Shown: positions 17,271 through 25,684 of the stretch, piece by piece
Position numbering within the stretch: the first letter of the stretch is position 1
How the letters are laid out: every line of letters starts with the position of its first letter
Assembly: GCA_937888775.1 (NCBI GenBank)
Contig: CALAQT010000522.1
Span: 1 to 26,471, forward strand
Reading direction: 5' to 3'
Length of the DNA: 26,471 nt
From: an uncultured Actinomycetes bacterium
GTDB taxonomy: Bacteria; Actinomycetota; Thermoleophilia; Solirubrobacterales; Solirubrobacteraceae
Translations under genes and position numbers: made by a program
Notes under the pieces: model-generated
Seen by the model: the letters and a program-made list of their open reading frames with translations, nothing else
Told to the model about the DNA's origin: nothing
Databases searched by the model: none

Positions 17271-17676
17271 CAAGCACGGCCCTTGTCCGATGCGGCGCGG
17301 AGCGGCTCCGCGGTCCGATCGTGGCCGGCAGTGGATCATGGCCGGCAGTGGCGTAGGCACGGTGGCGACGAGATGGGTCGCCGTACAGCACGCGCACCAC
17401 GCTCGCCTCGACGTTCGCCTCGTCGTAGGTCAGCGCCGCGACCTGCTCGCGGGCACGCTGCCAGCCGACGAACAGGACGCTGATCGCGAGCGAGGATGGC
17501 AGCCCCGGCTCCTCTTGACCGGCGCAGAATGCCCGGTAGGCAGCCGCGCTGAGAGCGGCGGGCTCGACGGCCAGCGATCGTGCCGCGAGCTGGATCGCGC
17601 AAGCCGCCTCATGTCGCGCCTCGGTGCGGTCACGCCGGCGAGTGCCGATGTCGGGCGCTTTGGGCTCGACTGCCAT
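17224..17676 (-). CDS. protein with an HNH_repeat-like (homing-endonuclease-associated) DNA-binding segment
   Basis: A 150-residue frame from an ATG at 17676, only 6 bp after the stop of the upstream GT4 gene, so probably in the same transcript. Residues ~20-80 (EAACAIQLAARSLAVEP, then SAAAYRAFCAGQEEPGLPS, then SVLFVGWQRAREQVAAL) fit the helical repeat in which an LGxxPTxxEYxAxR segment is followed by LPSxxTIxRRFGSWxxAL. Such repeats bind DNA near HNH or regulatory domains. The last ~50 residues are Arg-rich and not protein-like and run over the start of the baeRF pseudogene, so the true 3' end may have been lost. Moderate confidence. Confidence 0.45.
   Translation of the reverse strand: MAVEPKAPDIGTRRRDRTEARHEAACAIQLAARSLAVEPAALSAAAYRAFCAGQEEPGLPSSLAISVLFVGWQRAREQVAALTYDEANVEASVVRVLYGDPSRRHRAYATAGHDPLPATIGPRSRSAPHRTRAVLDGAARGRHRHAAPAE
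17322..17351. repeat. short tandem direct repeat
   Basis: TGGCCGGCAGTGG occurs at 17322-17334 and again at 17339-17351, a 17-bp period. It lies inside the Arg-rich end of the 17224-17676 frame and may reflect slippage there. Confidence 0.7.
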
Positions 17677-17682
17677 GGCCGC

Positions 17683-18894
17683 TCAACTCGCCGGCTGGAG
17701 GATCGACGCTCGCGCGGTGCGACGTGGCGCCCGGTCGATGGCCTCGGCTTGGGACGCCGGCTGGCCGTGTTGAGCCAAGCGCGGGACTCTGCCTGCCGCC
17801 GAGCGGATCGCGCGGTCATAGACGTCCTCGTAGCCTTCGGCGACGATCGTCGCGTCGTAGCGCGTGGCGACGCTCTGCCGGCAGCGTGCCGCGTCGAGCG
17901 TCTCGATCGATCGAGTCGCGCGGGCCATCGCCTGCACGTCGGCGACGTGGAAGCCGTTCTCGCCATCGATCACGATCTCGCTGGCGTCACCCTCGGGGAA
18001 GGCGATCACGGGTGTGCCGCAGGCGAGCGCCTCAACCATCACCATCCCGAACGGCTCCGGCCAGCTGATGGGCATCAGGAACGCCTTTGCCGCCGCGAAC
18101 AGCTCCTTGCGACGTACACCGCCGACCTCGCCCACGAAGGCGACCTTGCGCCCGTCGACGTGCGGCTCGATCTCGCGACGGAAGTATTCCTCCTGCCCCG
18201 GCTGCACAGGTCCGGCGAGCACGAGTGGCATGCCGGCGGCTCGTGCCGCTGCGATTGCGCGGTGTGCGCCCTTCGCTGGATCCATCCGCCCCACCCACAG
18301 CAGGTAGTCGTGCTTGTCCTCGCGAAACGGCCAGTCCTCGACACGGATCGGGTTGGGTACGACATCGGCTACGCGCACGCCGGGCGGCGCGTGCTTACGT
18401 TGGAAATCGCTGATCGCGACCAGTCGCGCCTTGTGGCCATGACGCGCGTAGAACGGACACGTCTCGTCGTTGAACGGGGCGTGCAGGGTGTGCACAACCG
18501 GGACCGACACGCGGCTTGCCATCGCGACTGCGGTGAAGCCCGAGTGGTCGTGCACGAGATCGAAGGGCCGGCCCTCCGCGCCGACGCGGTCGACCGCGTC
18601 ATAGGCCGCGCCTACATGGTCAGACTCATACAGCGAAGAGCCGATCTGGTCGGCGTGGGTGCCTTCCAGCGGGGAGCAGACGCGAGCCGCTGAGTGCGAG
18701 CCGGGCGCGGCGAACAGCGTGACCTCGTGTCCCCGTGCAACCAGCTCATCGCATAGCAGCGCGACGACCGCCTCGATCCCCCCGTAGCCTGGTGGTGGCA
18801 CCGGGATCCAGGGGGGCGCGAGGACCGCAATCCTCAGTGCCCTCCGCTCCGCACGGGGGAGAGTCGTGATCTGGTGGAGGGAGGGCGCGTTCAC
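17683..18894 (-). CDS. glycosyltransferase family 4 (GT-B fold)
   Basis: A ~400-residue GT-B enzyme. The N-terminal domain has RIAVLAPPWIPVPPPGYGGIE, the nucleotide-fold start and Gly-rich loop of GT4 enzymes, then GHEVTLFA and FDLVHDHSG. The C-terminal domain has LLWVGRMDPAKGAHRAIAAA and the donor-binding EX7E block in WPEPFGMVMVEALACGTPVIAF. Such enzymes transfer a sugar from a nucleotide donor with retention, in the cytoplasm. The start is uncertain: a GTG at 18894 is used here; a CTG at 18836 behind GGAGGG, just before RIAVLAP, and a GTG at 19011 are alternatives. It is divergent from the debranching/GH65 operon and leads the HNH_repeat and baeRF genes on its own strand. Confidence 0.88.
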   Translation of the reverse strand: MNAPSLHQITTLPRAERRALRIAVLAPPWIPVPPPGYGGIEAVVALLCDELVARGHEVTLFAAPGSHSAARVCSPLEGTHADQIGSSLYESDHVGAAYDAVDRVGAEGRPFDLVHDHSGFTAVAMASRVSVPVVHTLHAPFNDETCPFYARHGHKARLVAISDFQRKHAPPGVRVADVVPNPIRVEDWPFREDKHDYLLWVGRMDPAKGAHRAIAAARAAGMPLVLAGPVQPGQEEYFRREIEPHVDGRKVAFVGEVGGVRRKELFAAAKAFLMPISWPEPFGMVMVEALACGTPVIAFPEGDASEIVIDGENGFHVADVQAMARATRSIETLDAARCRQSVATRYDATIVAEGYEDVYDRAIRSAAGRVPRLAQHGQPASQAEAIDRAPRRTARASILQPAS

Positions 18895-19091
18895 GGGGTT
18901 GAGGGCTGCCAAAGCGCCGCGCCGGCTGAACCATTCGCCGACCGGCGTGTTCTTCGGCTGCCTACCCCAGATTAATCTTCTCCCGCGGCGGGGACATCCG
19001 CAAGCCGCCACGAGGATGGAGCCGGAAACTACGGAGCCAGCCGCGCCGTCGGGGTCTACGATCGGCTATTGGTGATGAGAGCGGCGTCGCG

Positions 19092-21395
19092 GTGAGGCAG
19101 GAGGGAGCAGCGGGGCCGACAGGCGACCGGCCCCGAACGACGCGGCAGCGCGGTACGGCCGCTACGGCGGCGAGCGCGCAGGCGGTCCTCAGCCCGCGCG
19201 GCGAGCAGTTCGAGGTCCTCGGCCGCGCCGGCCCAGTCGAGCTGCGCGGTGCGCCGGCGATTCCAGCAGAGGCGCGCGAGGAGCTGCTCGTGATCAAGGA
19301 CGGCGAGCTGTTTCTGTGTGCGCGCACAGACGGCGACGTCGCCGCGCCGCGGGTGTCGGGCGAGGGCTTCTACGCCCACGACACGCGCTATCTGTCGGAG
19401 ATCCGCTTCGAGGTCGGCGGCGCTGCACCGGTCGCGCTCTCCTATGCGGGGGTCGACGACCGCGCGTTCGTCGACTCGACGAACGCCGCGCTGGCGCGTG
19501 AGGCGCTGGCACCCGTGCCGCAGCAGTCGTTGAGCATCAGCCGCGAGCTGATGATCGCCTCGGGCCGGCTGTACTACCTCGTGCGCGTGCACAATTTCCT
19601 GCGCGAGACGGTCACGACGAGCGTCTCCCTTGCTCTCGCTGCCGATTTCGCCGACATCTTCGAGGTGCGTGGTGGGCCGCGCAGAGAGGCACGGGGGCAT
19701 CTGCTCGCTCCTAAGCAGCTCAAGCGCGGGCTCGTGCTGGCCTACGTCGGCGAGGACGAGACATTTCGTGAGGCGGTCATCGAGCTCGACCCACAGCCCG
19801 CCCGGGTCGAGCTGAACGCGGACTGCGTGCGGGCGCACTGGGACGTGACGCTGGAGCCCGGGGTGCCGGTGACGGTGCTCATGACGGCTGAGCCCTCTGT
19901 CGGTGGTCGCCGTCGTCCGCGACGGCGCATCGAGACGGCGGCGGCGGAGCTCGCACAGTCGGGATCTGAGTGGGAGTCACGCTGCACGCGCATCGTCAGC
20001 GACAACGAGCTGTTCGGCGGCCTGATCACGAAGTCCAATCGCGACCTCCGCGCGCTCGTCATGCCCGCGCCGGGCGGGCAGATCGTCTCCGCGGGGATCC
20101 CCTGGTATGTCGCGCCATTCGGGCGCGACGCGCTCGTGACGGCCAGCGAGGCTCTGCTGCTGAATCCCGATCTCGCGCGCGACGCGCTGCGTGTCCTGGC
20201 GAAGCTTCAGGCGAGCAAGGATGACCCCTGGCGCGACGCTGAGCCGGGCAAGATCATGCACGAGCTGCGCGTCGGCGAGTTGGCGCGCGGGGGCATCATC
20301 CCCCACACGCCCTACTACGGCACCGTGGACGCTACGCCGCTGTTCTTGATGTGTGCCGCCGACTACTACGCCTGGACGGGAGACCTCGCCACGTTGCGCA
20401 CGCTGCGTCCCGCGCTCGACGGCGCACTGCAGTGGATCGACGAGTTCGGCGACCGCGACGGCGACGGGTTCATCGAGTACGAGCGCCGCTCACCGGCCGG
20501 CCTGCGCAACCAGGGCTGGAAGGACTCCCACGACTCTATTGTGCACGCCGACGGCAGCCTCGCCGAGGGTCCGATCGCGCTCGTCGAGGCACAGGGCTAC
20601 GTGTACCGCGCCAAGCTCGCGATAGCCGATGTCTACGTGGCACTCGGGGACACGGACACGGGGCTGCGCCTGCGCGGCGAGGCACAGCACCTGCGCGACG
20701 CGTTCAACGAGGCCTTCTGGGTTCCCGAGGAGGGAACCTTCGCGCTGGCGCTCGACGGACGCAAGCGCCAGGTCGCGAGCGTCACCTCCAACCCCGGCCA
20801 CTGCCTCTACTGCGGGATCGTCGAGCCGGAGAAGGCCGCAGCGGTGGCCGAGAGGCTGATGGCGCCAGACATGTTTTGCGGATGGGGCGTGCGGACGCTG
20901 TCGAGCAGCTGCCCCGCGTATAACCCGATGAGCTACCACAACGGCTCGGTCTGGCCGCACGACAACGCGATCATCGCCGCGGGCCTGAAGCGCTACGGCC
21001 ACGACGGCGCCGTCCGGCGAATCGCCGACGCGCTGTTCGACGTCGCCACGAGCGCCCGCGATTTCCGCCTGCCGGAGCTCTACTGCGGCTTTGACCGCTC
21101 TGAGCGCGCAGCGGTCGTCGCCTACCCTGTTGCGTGCATCCCCCAGGCGTGGGCCGCGGCGGCTCCGTTCCTGCTGCTGCAGGCGATGCTCGGCATCTCG
21201 CCCGACGCACCAGGCCGAGCACTGAAGATCGAACGGCCGCTGCTGCCCGACTGGCTTGGGCAGCTCCGGCTTGAGTCTCTGCGCGTCGGGCATGCCACTG
21301 TGACGCTCGACTTCAAACGCGACGGTCGCGTCACGAGCTTCGCGCTGCACGAGCAGCACGGCGAGCTGAACGTGACGATGGCCGCCGCCCCATGA
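19092..21395 (+). CDS. glycogen-debranching-like protein (amylo-alpha-1,6-glucosidase family)
   Basis: A 767-residue protein. Residues ~65-280 form the beta-rich glycogen-debranching N-terminal domain (LLVIKDGELFLCARTDGDV, GFYAHDTRYLSEIRF, VRVHNFLRETV). Residues ~310-740 form an (alpha/alpha)6 barrel with GIPWYVAPFGRDALVTASEALL, IIPHTPYYGTVDATPLFL (Asp413), EYERRSPAGLRNQGWKDS and YHNGSVWPHDNAIIAAGL. These are the blocks expected for hydrolysis of alpha-1,6 branches or related alpha-glucosides. The GTG start at 19092 lacks a strong ribosome binding site; the first ~45 residues are low-complexity, so a later start is possible. The stop overlaps the start of the GH65 gene (ATGA), so the two are translationally coupled. 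Confidence 0.9.
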   Translation: MRQEGAAGPTGDRPRTTRQRGTAATAASAQAVLSPRGEQFEVLGRAGPVELRGAPAIPAEAREELLVIKDGELFLCARTDGDVAAPRVSGEGFYAHDTRYLSEIRFEVGGAAPVALSYAGVDDRAFVDSTNAALAREALAPVPQQSLSISRELMIASGRLYYLVRVHNFLRETVTTSVSLALAADFADIFEVRGGPRREARGHLLAPKQLKRGLVLAYVGEDETFREAVIELDPQPARVELNADCVRAHWDVTLEPGVPVTVLMTAEPSVGGRRRPRRRIETAAAELAQSGSEWESRCTRIVSDNELFGGLITKSNRDLRALVMPAPGGQIVSAGIPWYVAPFGRDALVTASEALLLNPDLARDALRVLAKLQASKDDPWRDAEPGKIMHELRVGELARGGIIPHTPYYGTVDATPLFLMCAADYYAWTGDLATLRTLRPALDGALQWIDEFGDRDGDGFIEYERRSPAGLRNQGWKDSHDSIVHADGSLAEGPIALVEAQGYVYRAKLAIADVYVALGDTDTGLRLRGEAQHLRDAFNEAFWVPEEGTFALALDGRKRQVASVTSNPGHCLYCGIVEPEKAAAVAERLMAPDMFCGWGVRTLSSSCPAYNPMSYHNGSVWPHDNAIIAAGLKRYGHDGAVRRIADALFDVATSARDFRLPELYCGFDRSERAAVVAYPVACIPQAWAAAAPFLLLQAMLGISPDAPGRALKIERPLLPDWLGQLRLESLRVGHATVTLDFKRDGRVTSFALHEQHGELNVTMAAAP

Positions 21396-24334
21396 GCCCC
21401 CCGGCCGCGCTGCCAGGAGAGCTCGACAGGCGCTTTGAGGCGCTGATCTTTGACTGGGACGGCACCGCGGTGCCAGATCGCGCAGCCGACGCCGGCGCCG
21501 TCCGGGCTGCCGTTGAGGCTGCGTCCGCGCTCGGCCTGGATCTGGCCGTGGTCAGCGGCACCCACGTGGGGAACATCGACGGTCAGCTCGGCGCCCGCCC
21601 GCCCGGCCCCGGCGCGCTTCATCTGCTGCTCAACCGAGGCTCGGAGGTGTTCCGTGCAACCGTGGAGGGCGTCGAGCTCCTCGCTCGGCGCACCGCCTCG
21701 GAGGCGCAGGCAGTCGCGCTGGACCACGCGGCGGCACTGACGGTGCGGCGCCTCGGCGCCCTGGGCCTCGAGGCGAGGATCGTCTCGCAGCGGCTCAACC
21801 GTCGCAAGATCGACCTGATCCCGACCGGGGAGTGGACGGACCCACCGAAGGCGCGCATCGCCGAGCTGCTGGCGGCCGTCCAGGCGCGTCTGCGCGAGCA
21901 CCAGCTGGACGGGTTGCAGGCCGCGGTCGAGCTCGGCCGGGCCGCGGCCGCCGAGGCCGGGCTCACGGAAGCGTGCGTGACGAGCGACGCCAAGCACATC
22001 GAGATCGGCCTCACGGACAAGTCCGACTCCGCCCACTGGTATTTCGAGCATCTGTGGGAGCGCGGCGTCTGCCCCGAGCAGGTGCTGATCGTGGGCGATG
22101 AGCTGGGGCCGCTCGGCGGTCTTGCAGGCAGCGACTCCAAGCTCTTGATCGGGGACGCCGTGGGCGCCACCGTGGCCTCGGTCGGGGTCGAGCCCGCCGG
22201 CGTGCCGGTCGGGGTCATCGCGCTCGGCGGTGGACCAGACGCATTCAGCCGGCTGCTCGATCGGCAGCTCGCGCTACGCCGGCGGGGTGCCTTGCCGATC
22301 GTCTCATCCGACCCCTCCTGGACGCTTCACATCGAGGGCGTCGATCGCGAGCGCGAGCGTGCACGCGAATCGCTGCTGACGCTCGCCGACGGCTGTTTCG
22401 GGACCCGCGGCAGCTTCCTCGCGCCGCACCCCGGCTCGACCCCGGCGGTTCTCATGGCGGGGGTCTACCGTGGCCACGGCGAGCTTTCCGAGCTGCAGCC
22501 GGCGCCGCTGTGGAACCGCCTAGCTGCGCTCCCGGCCGCCGGTCGGGTGCGTCGAGTCCTCGATCTGCACGCCGGGGTGCTCTTCCAGGAGATGCCGGGT
22601 GAGCTGGAGGCGTTGCAGTTCTGCTCGCTCGCCGAGCCCGGACTCGCGGTCCTGCGCGCGCTCGCGCCACGAGCGACGCTCGAAGCCAGCCCGCCGCTCG
22701 TTGCACCGCCGCGCTCGCATGCGGAGCGCCAAGACGACGGCGCGGTGATCCGCATCGCCGTCGCAAACGGCGCGCTCGAAGCCGCCGCCGTGCAGTCGAT
22801 CGCGGGGGCCGGCAACGAGGCGGCGCTCGAGCGCATCGCGGCATACGTGGCAACATCCGCCGAGGATTCGAGCAGACCGGCCCTGCGACGTGTGCACCGA
22901 GCCAGAGAGGCCGGGCGCGAGCGACTGTTGAGCGATCATCGCCGTGCCTGGGCGCAGCGCTGGGATGTCGCCGACGTGCGGATAGACGGCGACCCCGAGC
23001 TACAGCTAAGCGTGCGGCTGGCGCTGTTTCACCTGATGGCCTGCGCCGGCGATCAGGGCGATGCGGCCGTCGGCGCTCGGGGCCTGAGCGGCCGCGGCTA
23101 CCGCGGCCACGTCTTCTGGGACAGCGACGTTTTCGTGCTGCCGTTCCTCGCCGCGACCCATCCGGCAGCCGCGAGGGCGATCCTCGAGTACCGCGTCCGG
23201 CGCCTGCCCGCGGCCCAGGCCGCAGCGCGCGCCGTCGGACGTGTCGGCGCCCGCTTTGCCTGGGAGTCGGCCGCGAGCGGCGAGGACGTCACGCCGCGCG
23301 CCGCGCGTGACCGTGCCGGGCGCGAGGTCGGGATCTACACCGGGCAGCGCGAGGAGCACATCATCGCCGACGTCGCATGGGCGGCCGGGTGCTACATCGA
23401 CTGGACCGGCGATCAGACATTCCGCAAAGGATCCGGACGGCAGCTACTCGTCGAGACGGCGCGCTACTGGGCCTCGCGCGTGGAACGCGACAGTGACGGC
23501 AGCGCCCACGTTCGCGGCGTGATCGGCCCCGATGAGTACCACGAGCTCGTCGACGACAACGCCTACACGAACGTGATGGCACGCTGGAATCTGCGCCGCG
23601 CGTTCGCGGAGACGACGGACGGCGACCTGGACCGCTCCGAGCGGGCATCATGGCTCGATCTCGCCGACGCGCTGATCGACGGCTACCAACCGGACAGTGG
23701 CATCTACGAGCAGTTCGCCGGGTTCTTCGAGCTGGAGCCGCTAGTGATCTCCGAGATCGCGCCGCGGCGTCCCATCGCCGCCGACCTGCTGCTATCCCCC
23801 GAGCGGGTGCACCAGGCCCAGGTCGTAAAGCAGGCCGACGTGCTCATGCTCCACTACCTCATCCCGGACGAGGTAGTGGACGGATCGCTTGCCGCCAACC
23901 TCGCCTTCTACGAGCCACGCACCGCGCATTCCAGCTCGCTTTCACCCGGCGTACACGCCGCGCTCCTCGCCCGCGCCGGCCGCCTCGCCGAGGCACAAGC
24001 GGCGCTGGCCCTGACCGCGCGCATAGACCTCGACGACGTATCCGGGTCGACCGCCAGCGGGGTGCACATCGCCGCGATGGGCACCATCTGGCAGGCACTC
24101 GTGCTCGGCTTCGCAGGAGCCCGTCCCCGTGGGAATGTGCTCGCGCTTGACCCGCGGATCGCCGCCGACTGGGAGCTGCTCGAGCTGCGGCTGCGCTTTC
24201 GGGCGGCGCAGCTGCGCGTGCGGGTGAACGCGCACACGATCGAGGTGACCAGCGACCGGTCGACACAAGTCAGCGTCGCTGGCGCGAAGACGGTGAGCGT
24301 CGGGCCGAGCGGCCACCGCTTCGAGCGAGAGTGA
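21392..24334 (+). CDS. HAD-type phosphatase fused to a GH65 phosphorylase (trehalose/kojibiose/maltose phosphorylase-like)
   Basis: A 980-residue fusion. Residues ~15-300 are a HAD domain: nucleophile and acid Asp21/Asp23 in IFDWDGTAVPD, AVVSGTHVGN, and VLIVGDELGPLGG, resembling sugar-phosphate phosphatases (trehalose- or sucrose-6-phosphatase type). Residues ~300-980 are a GH65 phosphorylase: an N-terminal beta domain (SLLTLADGCFGTRGSFL), then the (alpha/alpha)6 barrel with YRGHVFWDSDVFVLPFL, the general acid Glu715 in GPDEYHELVDDNAYTN, and KQADVLMLHYLIP. GH65 enzymes split alpha-linked disaccharides with phosphate to give beta-glucose-1-phosphate. Known fusions pair GH65 with a HAD beta-phosphoglucomutase, so the HAD part could act as a mutase or a phosphatase; its exact class is unclear. 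The substrate is unknown. Confidence 0.9.
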   Translation: MSPPAALPGELDRRFEALIFDWDGTAVPDRAADAGAVRAAVEAASALGLDLAVVSGTHVGNIDGQLGARPPGPGALHLLLNRGSEVFRATVEGVELLARRTASEAQAVALDHAAALTVRRLGALGLEARIVSQRLNRRKIDLIPTGEWTDPPKARIAELLAAVQARLREHQLDGLQAAVELGRAAAAEAGLTEACVTSDAKHIEIGLTDKSDSAHWYFEHLWERGVCPEQVLIVGDELGPLGGLAGSDSKLLIGDAVGATVASVGVEPAGVPVGVIALGGGPDAFSRLLDRQLALRRRGALPIVSSDPSWTLHIEGVDRERERARESLLTLADGCFGTRGSFLAPHPGSTPAVLMAGVYRGHGELSELQPAPLWNRLAALPAAGRVRRVLDLHAGVLFQEMPGELEALQFCSLAEPGLAVLRALAPRATLEASPPLVAPPRSHAERQDDGAVIRIAVANGALEAAAVQSIAGAGNEAALERIAAYVATSAEDSSRPALRRVHRAREAGRERLLSDHRRAWAQRWDVADVRIDGDPELQLSVRLALFHLMACAGDQGDAAVGARGLSGRGYRGHVFWDSDVFVLPFLAATHPAAARAILEYRVRRLPAAQAAARAVGRVGARFAWESAASGEDVTPRAARDRAGREVGIYTGQREEHIIADVAWAAGCYIDWTGDQTFRKGSGRQLLVETARYWASRVERDSDGSAHVRGVIGPDEYHELVDDNAYTNVMARWNLRRAFAETTDGDLDRSERASWLDLADALIDGYQPDSGIYEQFAGFFELEPLVISEIAPRRPIAADLLLSPERVHQAQVVKQADVLMLHYLIPDEVVDGSLAANLAFYEPRTAHSSSLSPGVHAALLARAGRLAEAQAALALTARIDLDDVSGSTASGVHIAAMGTIWQALVLGFAGARPRGNVLALDPRIAADWELLELRLRFRAAQLRVRVNAHTIEVTSDRSTQVSVAGAKTVSVGPSGHRFERE

Positions 24335-24416
24335 GTCTCACTCGGCACTGGGCCCGTCGGAGCCCCCGGCCGATCGCGCATGGCCAGCAATAGCCCGCTG
24401 CGCCGATCCTGCCGAT

Positions 24417-24450
24417 GCGGCGAGCAGCCGCTGCGGCGAAGAGCAGCCGC
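24417..24450. repeat. imperfect tandem repeat
   Basis: GCGGCGAGCAGCCGC (24417-24431) is followed by GCGGCGAAGAGCAGCCGC (24433-24450), differing by a 3-base insertion. It sits at the left edge of the phosphoribosyltransferase remnant. Confidence 0.6.
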
Positions 24451-24451
24451 A

Positions 24452-24655
24452 CGTTCGCTGCGCGAGCGTGGCGCGACACGCGTAGTACTCGGTCACCGCA
24501 TCCGAGTCGGCCCGCGAACTACACGACTGGGTAGATGACTTGGTTTGCGTGGCAATGTCCGGTCTGTTGTCGATCCGATACTGGTACAAGGACTTCGGCC
24601 CGACCTCCGATGAAGAGGTCGCTGCGCTGCTGGCAGAGCCCACTGGCAGTGTCAC
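24452..24655 (+). pseudogene. phosphoribosyltransferase remnant, paralogous to the 13209-14627 gene
   Basis: The sequence reads RSLRERGATRVVLG, then after a one-base shift VTASESARELHDWVDDLVCV and YWYKDFGPTSDEEVAALLAEP. It parallels residues ~170-240 of the intact gene (RSLRERGATRIILA, WADEVVCVEM, WYGDFSPTSDEEVAALLAEH). DNA identity is also visible around CCTCCGA(C/T)GAAGAGGTCGC. The PRPP loop and everything before it, and the hydrolase domain, are absent. The right end runs directly into a serine recombinase fragment at ~24656. Confidence 0.75.
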
Positions 24656-24657
24656 AG

Positions 24658-25035
24658 GGGGAACGCCCGCAGAAGCACGAGCACTACCTCCGTGGCACCG
24701 TCGTCTGCGATGAATGCCTCGGGAGGCTGCTCTATGGCCGCCACGGCGGGGGCTCAGGACGCCAGTACGACTACTTCTGCTGCAACAACCGTGCTGTCCG
24801 CCGCCACAAGATCCGGTGCTCAAGCGGCCACTACCCGGTGGACACCGTCGAGCATCGCGTCGAAGAGCTCTACCGGACGCTGCGCCTGGATCCCAAGGTG
24901 CAGGAGCAGATTCGCGCCGAGCTCCGCCAGGACCTGACCGACCGCCAAGGGCTCATCGAGCAAGAGACCGAGCGCCACCAGCGCGCCCTGAAAGCGATTG
25001 AAGCCAAGCAAGAAAAGCTGGTCCAGCTCTTTTAG
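24658..25035 (+). pseudogene. large serine recombinase, C-terminal fragment
   Basis: The frame reads GERPQKHEHYLRGTVVCDEC, LGRLLYGRHGGGSGRQYDYF, CCNNRAVRRHKIRCSSGHYP, then ELYRTLRLDPKVQEQI and a coiled-coil segment ending KQEKLVQLF and a TAG. This is the recombinase zinc-ribbon (Cys-x2-Cys plus later Cys residues) and the following coiled coil of large serine integrases. The catalytic domain and most of the recombinase domain are missing. After the stop, related-looking codons (KD, AVP) suggest that the TAG and a small shift broke the frame. It is fused to the phosphoribosyltransferase remnant, so it has no start of its own. Confidence 0.75.
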
Positions 25036-25218
25036 AAGGACTGAGCCGTCCCGTGTTCGACGAAGACCGTGATCTGCCCCCGCTTTGGTGGAGGCGCCTT
25101 TCTAGAATCCTCCGGCGTGCCGCGAGGGGGAATCAATGCCCAGCAGGTATCCAGCCGTGCCCGAAAGATGGAGGCCAGATGAGCCGCGCCTGTCGGCACA
25201 TCCCGGAGGCTGCCCAGC

Positions 25219-25653
25219 TTAGGCGGTCGGCGTGGTCGCCGGAGCGGCGGTTGTCGCGCGGTCCTTCGTCCACACCCTGTGCGCGAGCAGCGCGACGGCC
25301 GCGTAGATTGCAAGTGCGTTTACGGCATGCAGAAAGCCCAGCCACGGGACCGACGTCGAGGCGACGCCGAGGATGAACTGCAAGATGCCGAGTAGGAAGA
25401 TCCCGCCCGACCACTTGAGGTCGCTTTCACCGAGACGTCCGGCCAGCGAAACGATCAAGAGCGCCAGCATGACGAGAACGATGAGGGTGCCGACGGCGCC
25501 ATGCGCGTTGAAGCCGTCTTCGATCGTCTTCTTTGAGATGGATGCTTTTTCCGCCTTGTGTATCGCGTCGAACGTGGCGTGTCCGGCGAGCCCGACCTGC
25601 ACGACGATCGCTGCGAACAGAATTGACGTTAGCCAGCGGAAGGCCGTACGCAT
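25219..25653 (-). CDS. four-helix integral membrane protein (DUF6220-like)
   Basis: A 144-residue protein with four predicted membrane helices: residues ~7-27, 51-72, 82-98 and 103-125. The loop after helix 1 (KAEKASISKKTIEDGFNAHG), the KWSGGIFLLGILQF helix and the PWLGFLHAVNALAIYAAVALLAHRVW ending match what I know of DUF6220 proteins. His25, His51, His109 and His125 lie at helix ends or inside helices, an arrangement that could bind heme as in other small four-helix membrane proteins; this is inference. The ATG at 25653 is preferred to an in-frame start 45 bases upstream, as it begins the hydrophobic helix directly. The preceding 183 bp hold nothing recognisable. Confidence 0.8.
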   Translation of the reverse strand: MRTAFRWLTSILFAAIVVQVGLAGHATFDAIHKAEKASISKKTIEDGFNAHGAVGTLIVLVMLALLIVSLAGRLGESDLKWSGGIFLLGILQFILGVASTSVPWLGFLHAVNALAIYAAVALLAHRVWTKDRATTAAPATTPTA

Positions 25654-25684
25654 GCGCGGTACGATACAGGAGCCCTGAGAGTCC

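Noticed and set aside
16663..18693. 676-residue plus-strand frame
   Set aside because: It is antisense to the baeRF pseudogene and the GT4 gene, both of which have recognisable family motifs on the minus strand.
20490..21359. 289-residue minus-strand frame
   Set aside because: It is a mirror of the debranching-like enzyme with no independent support.
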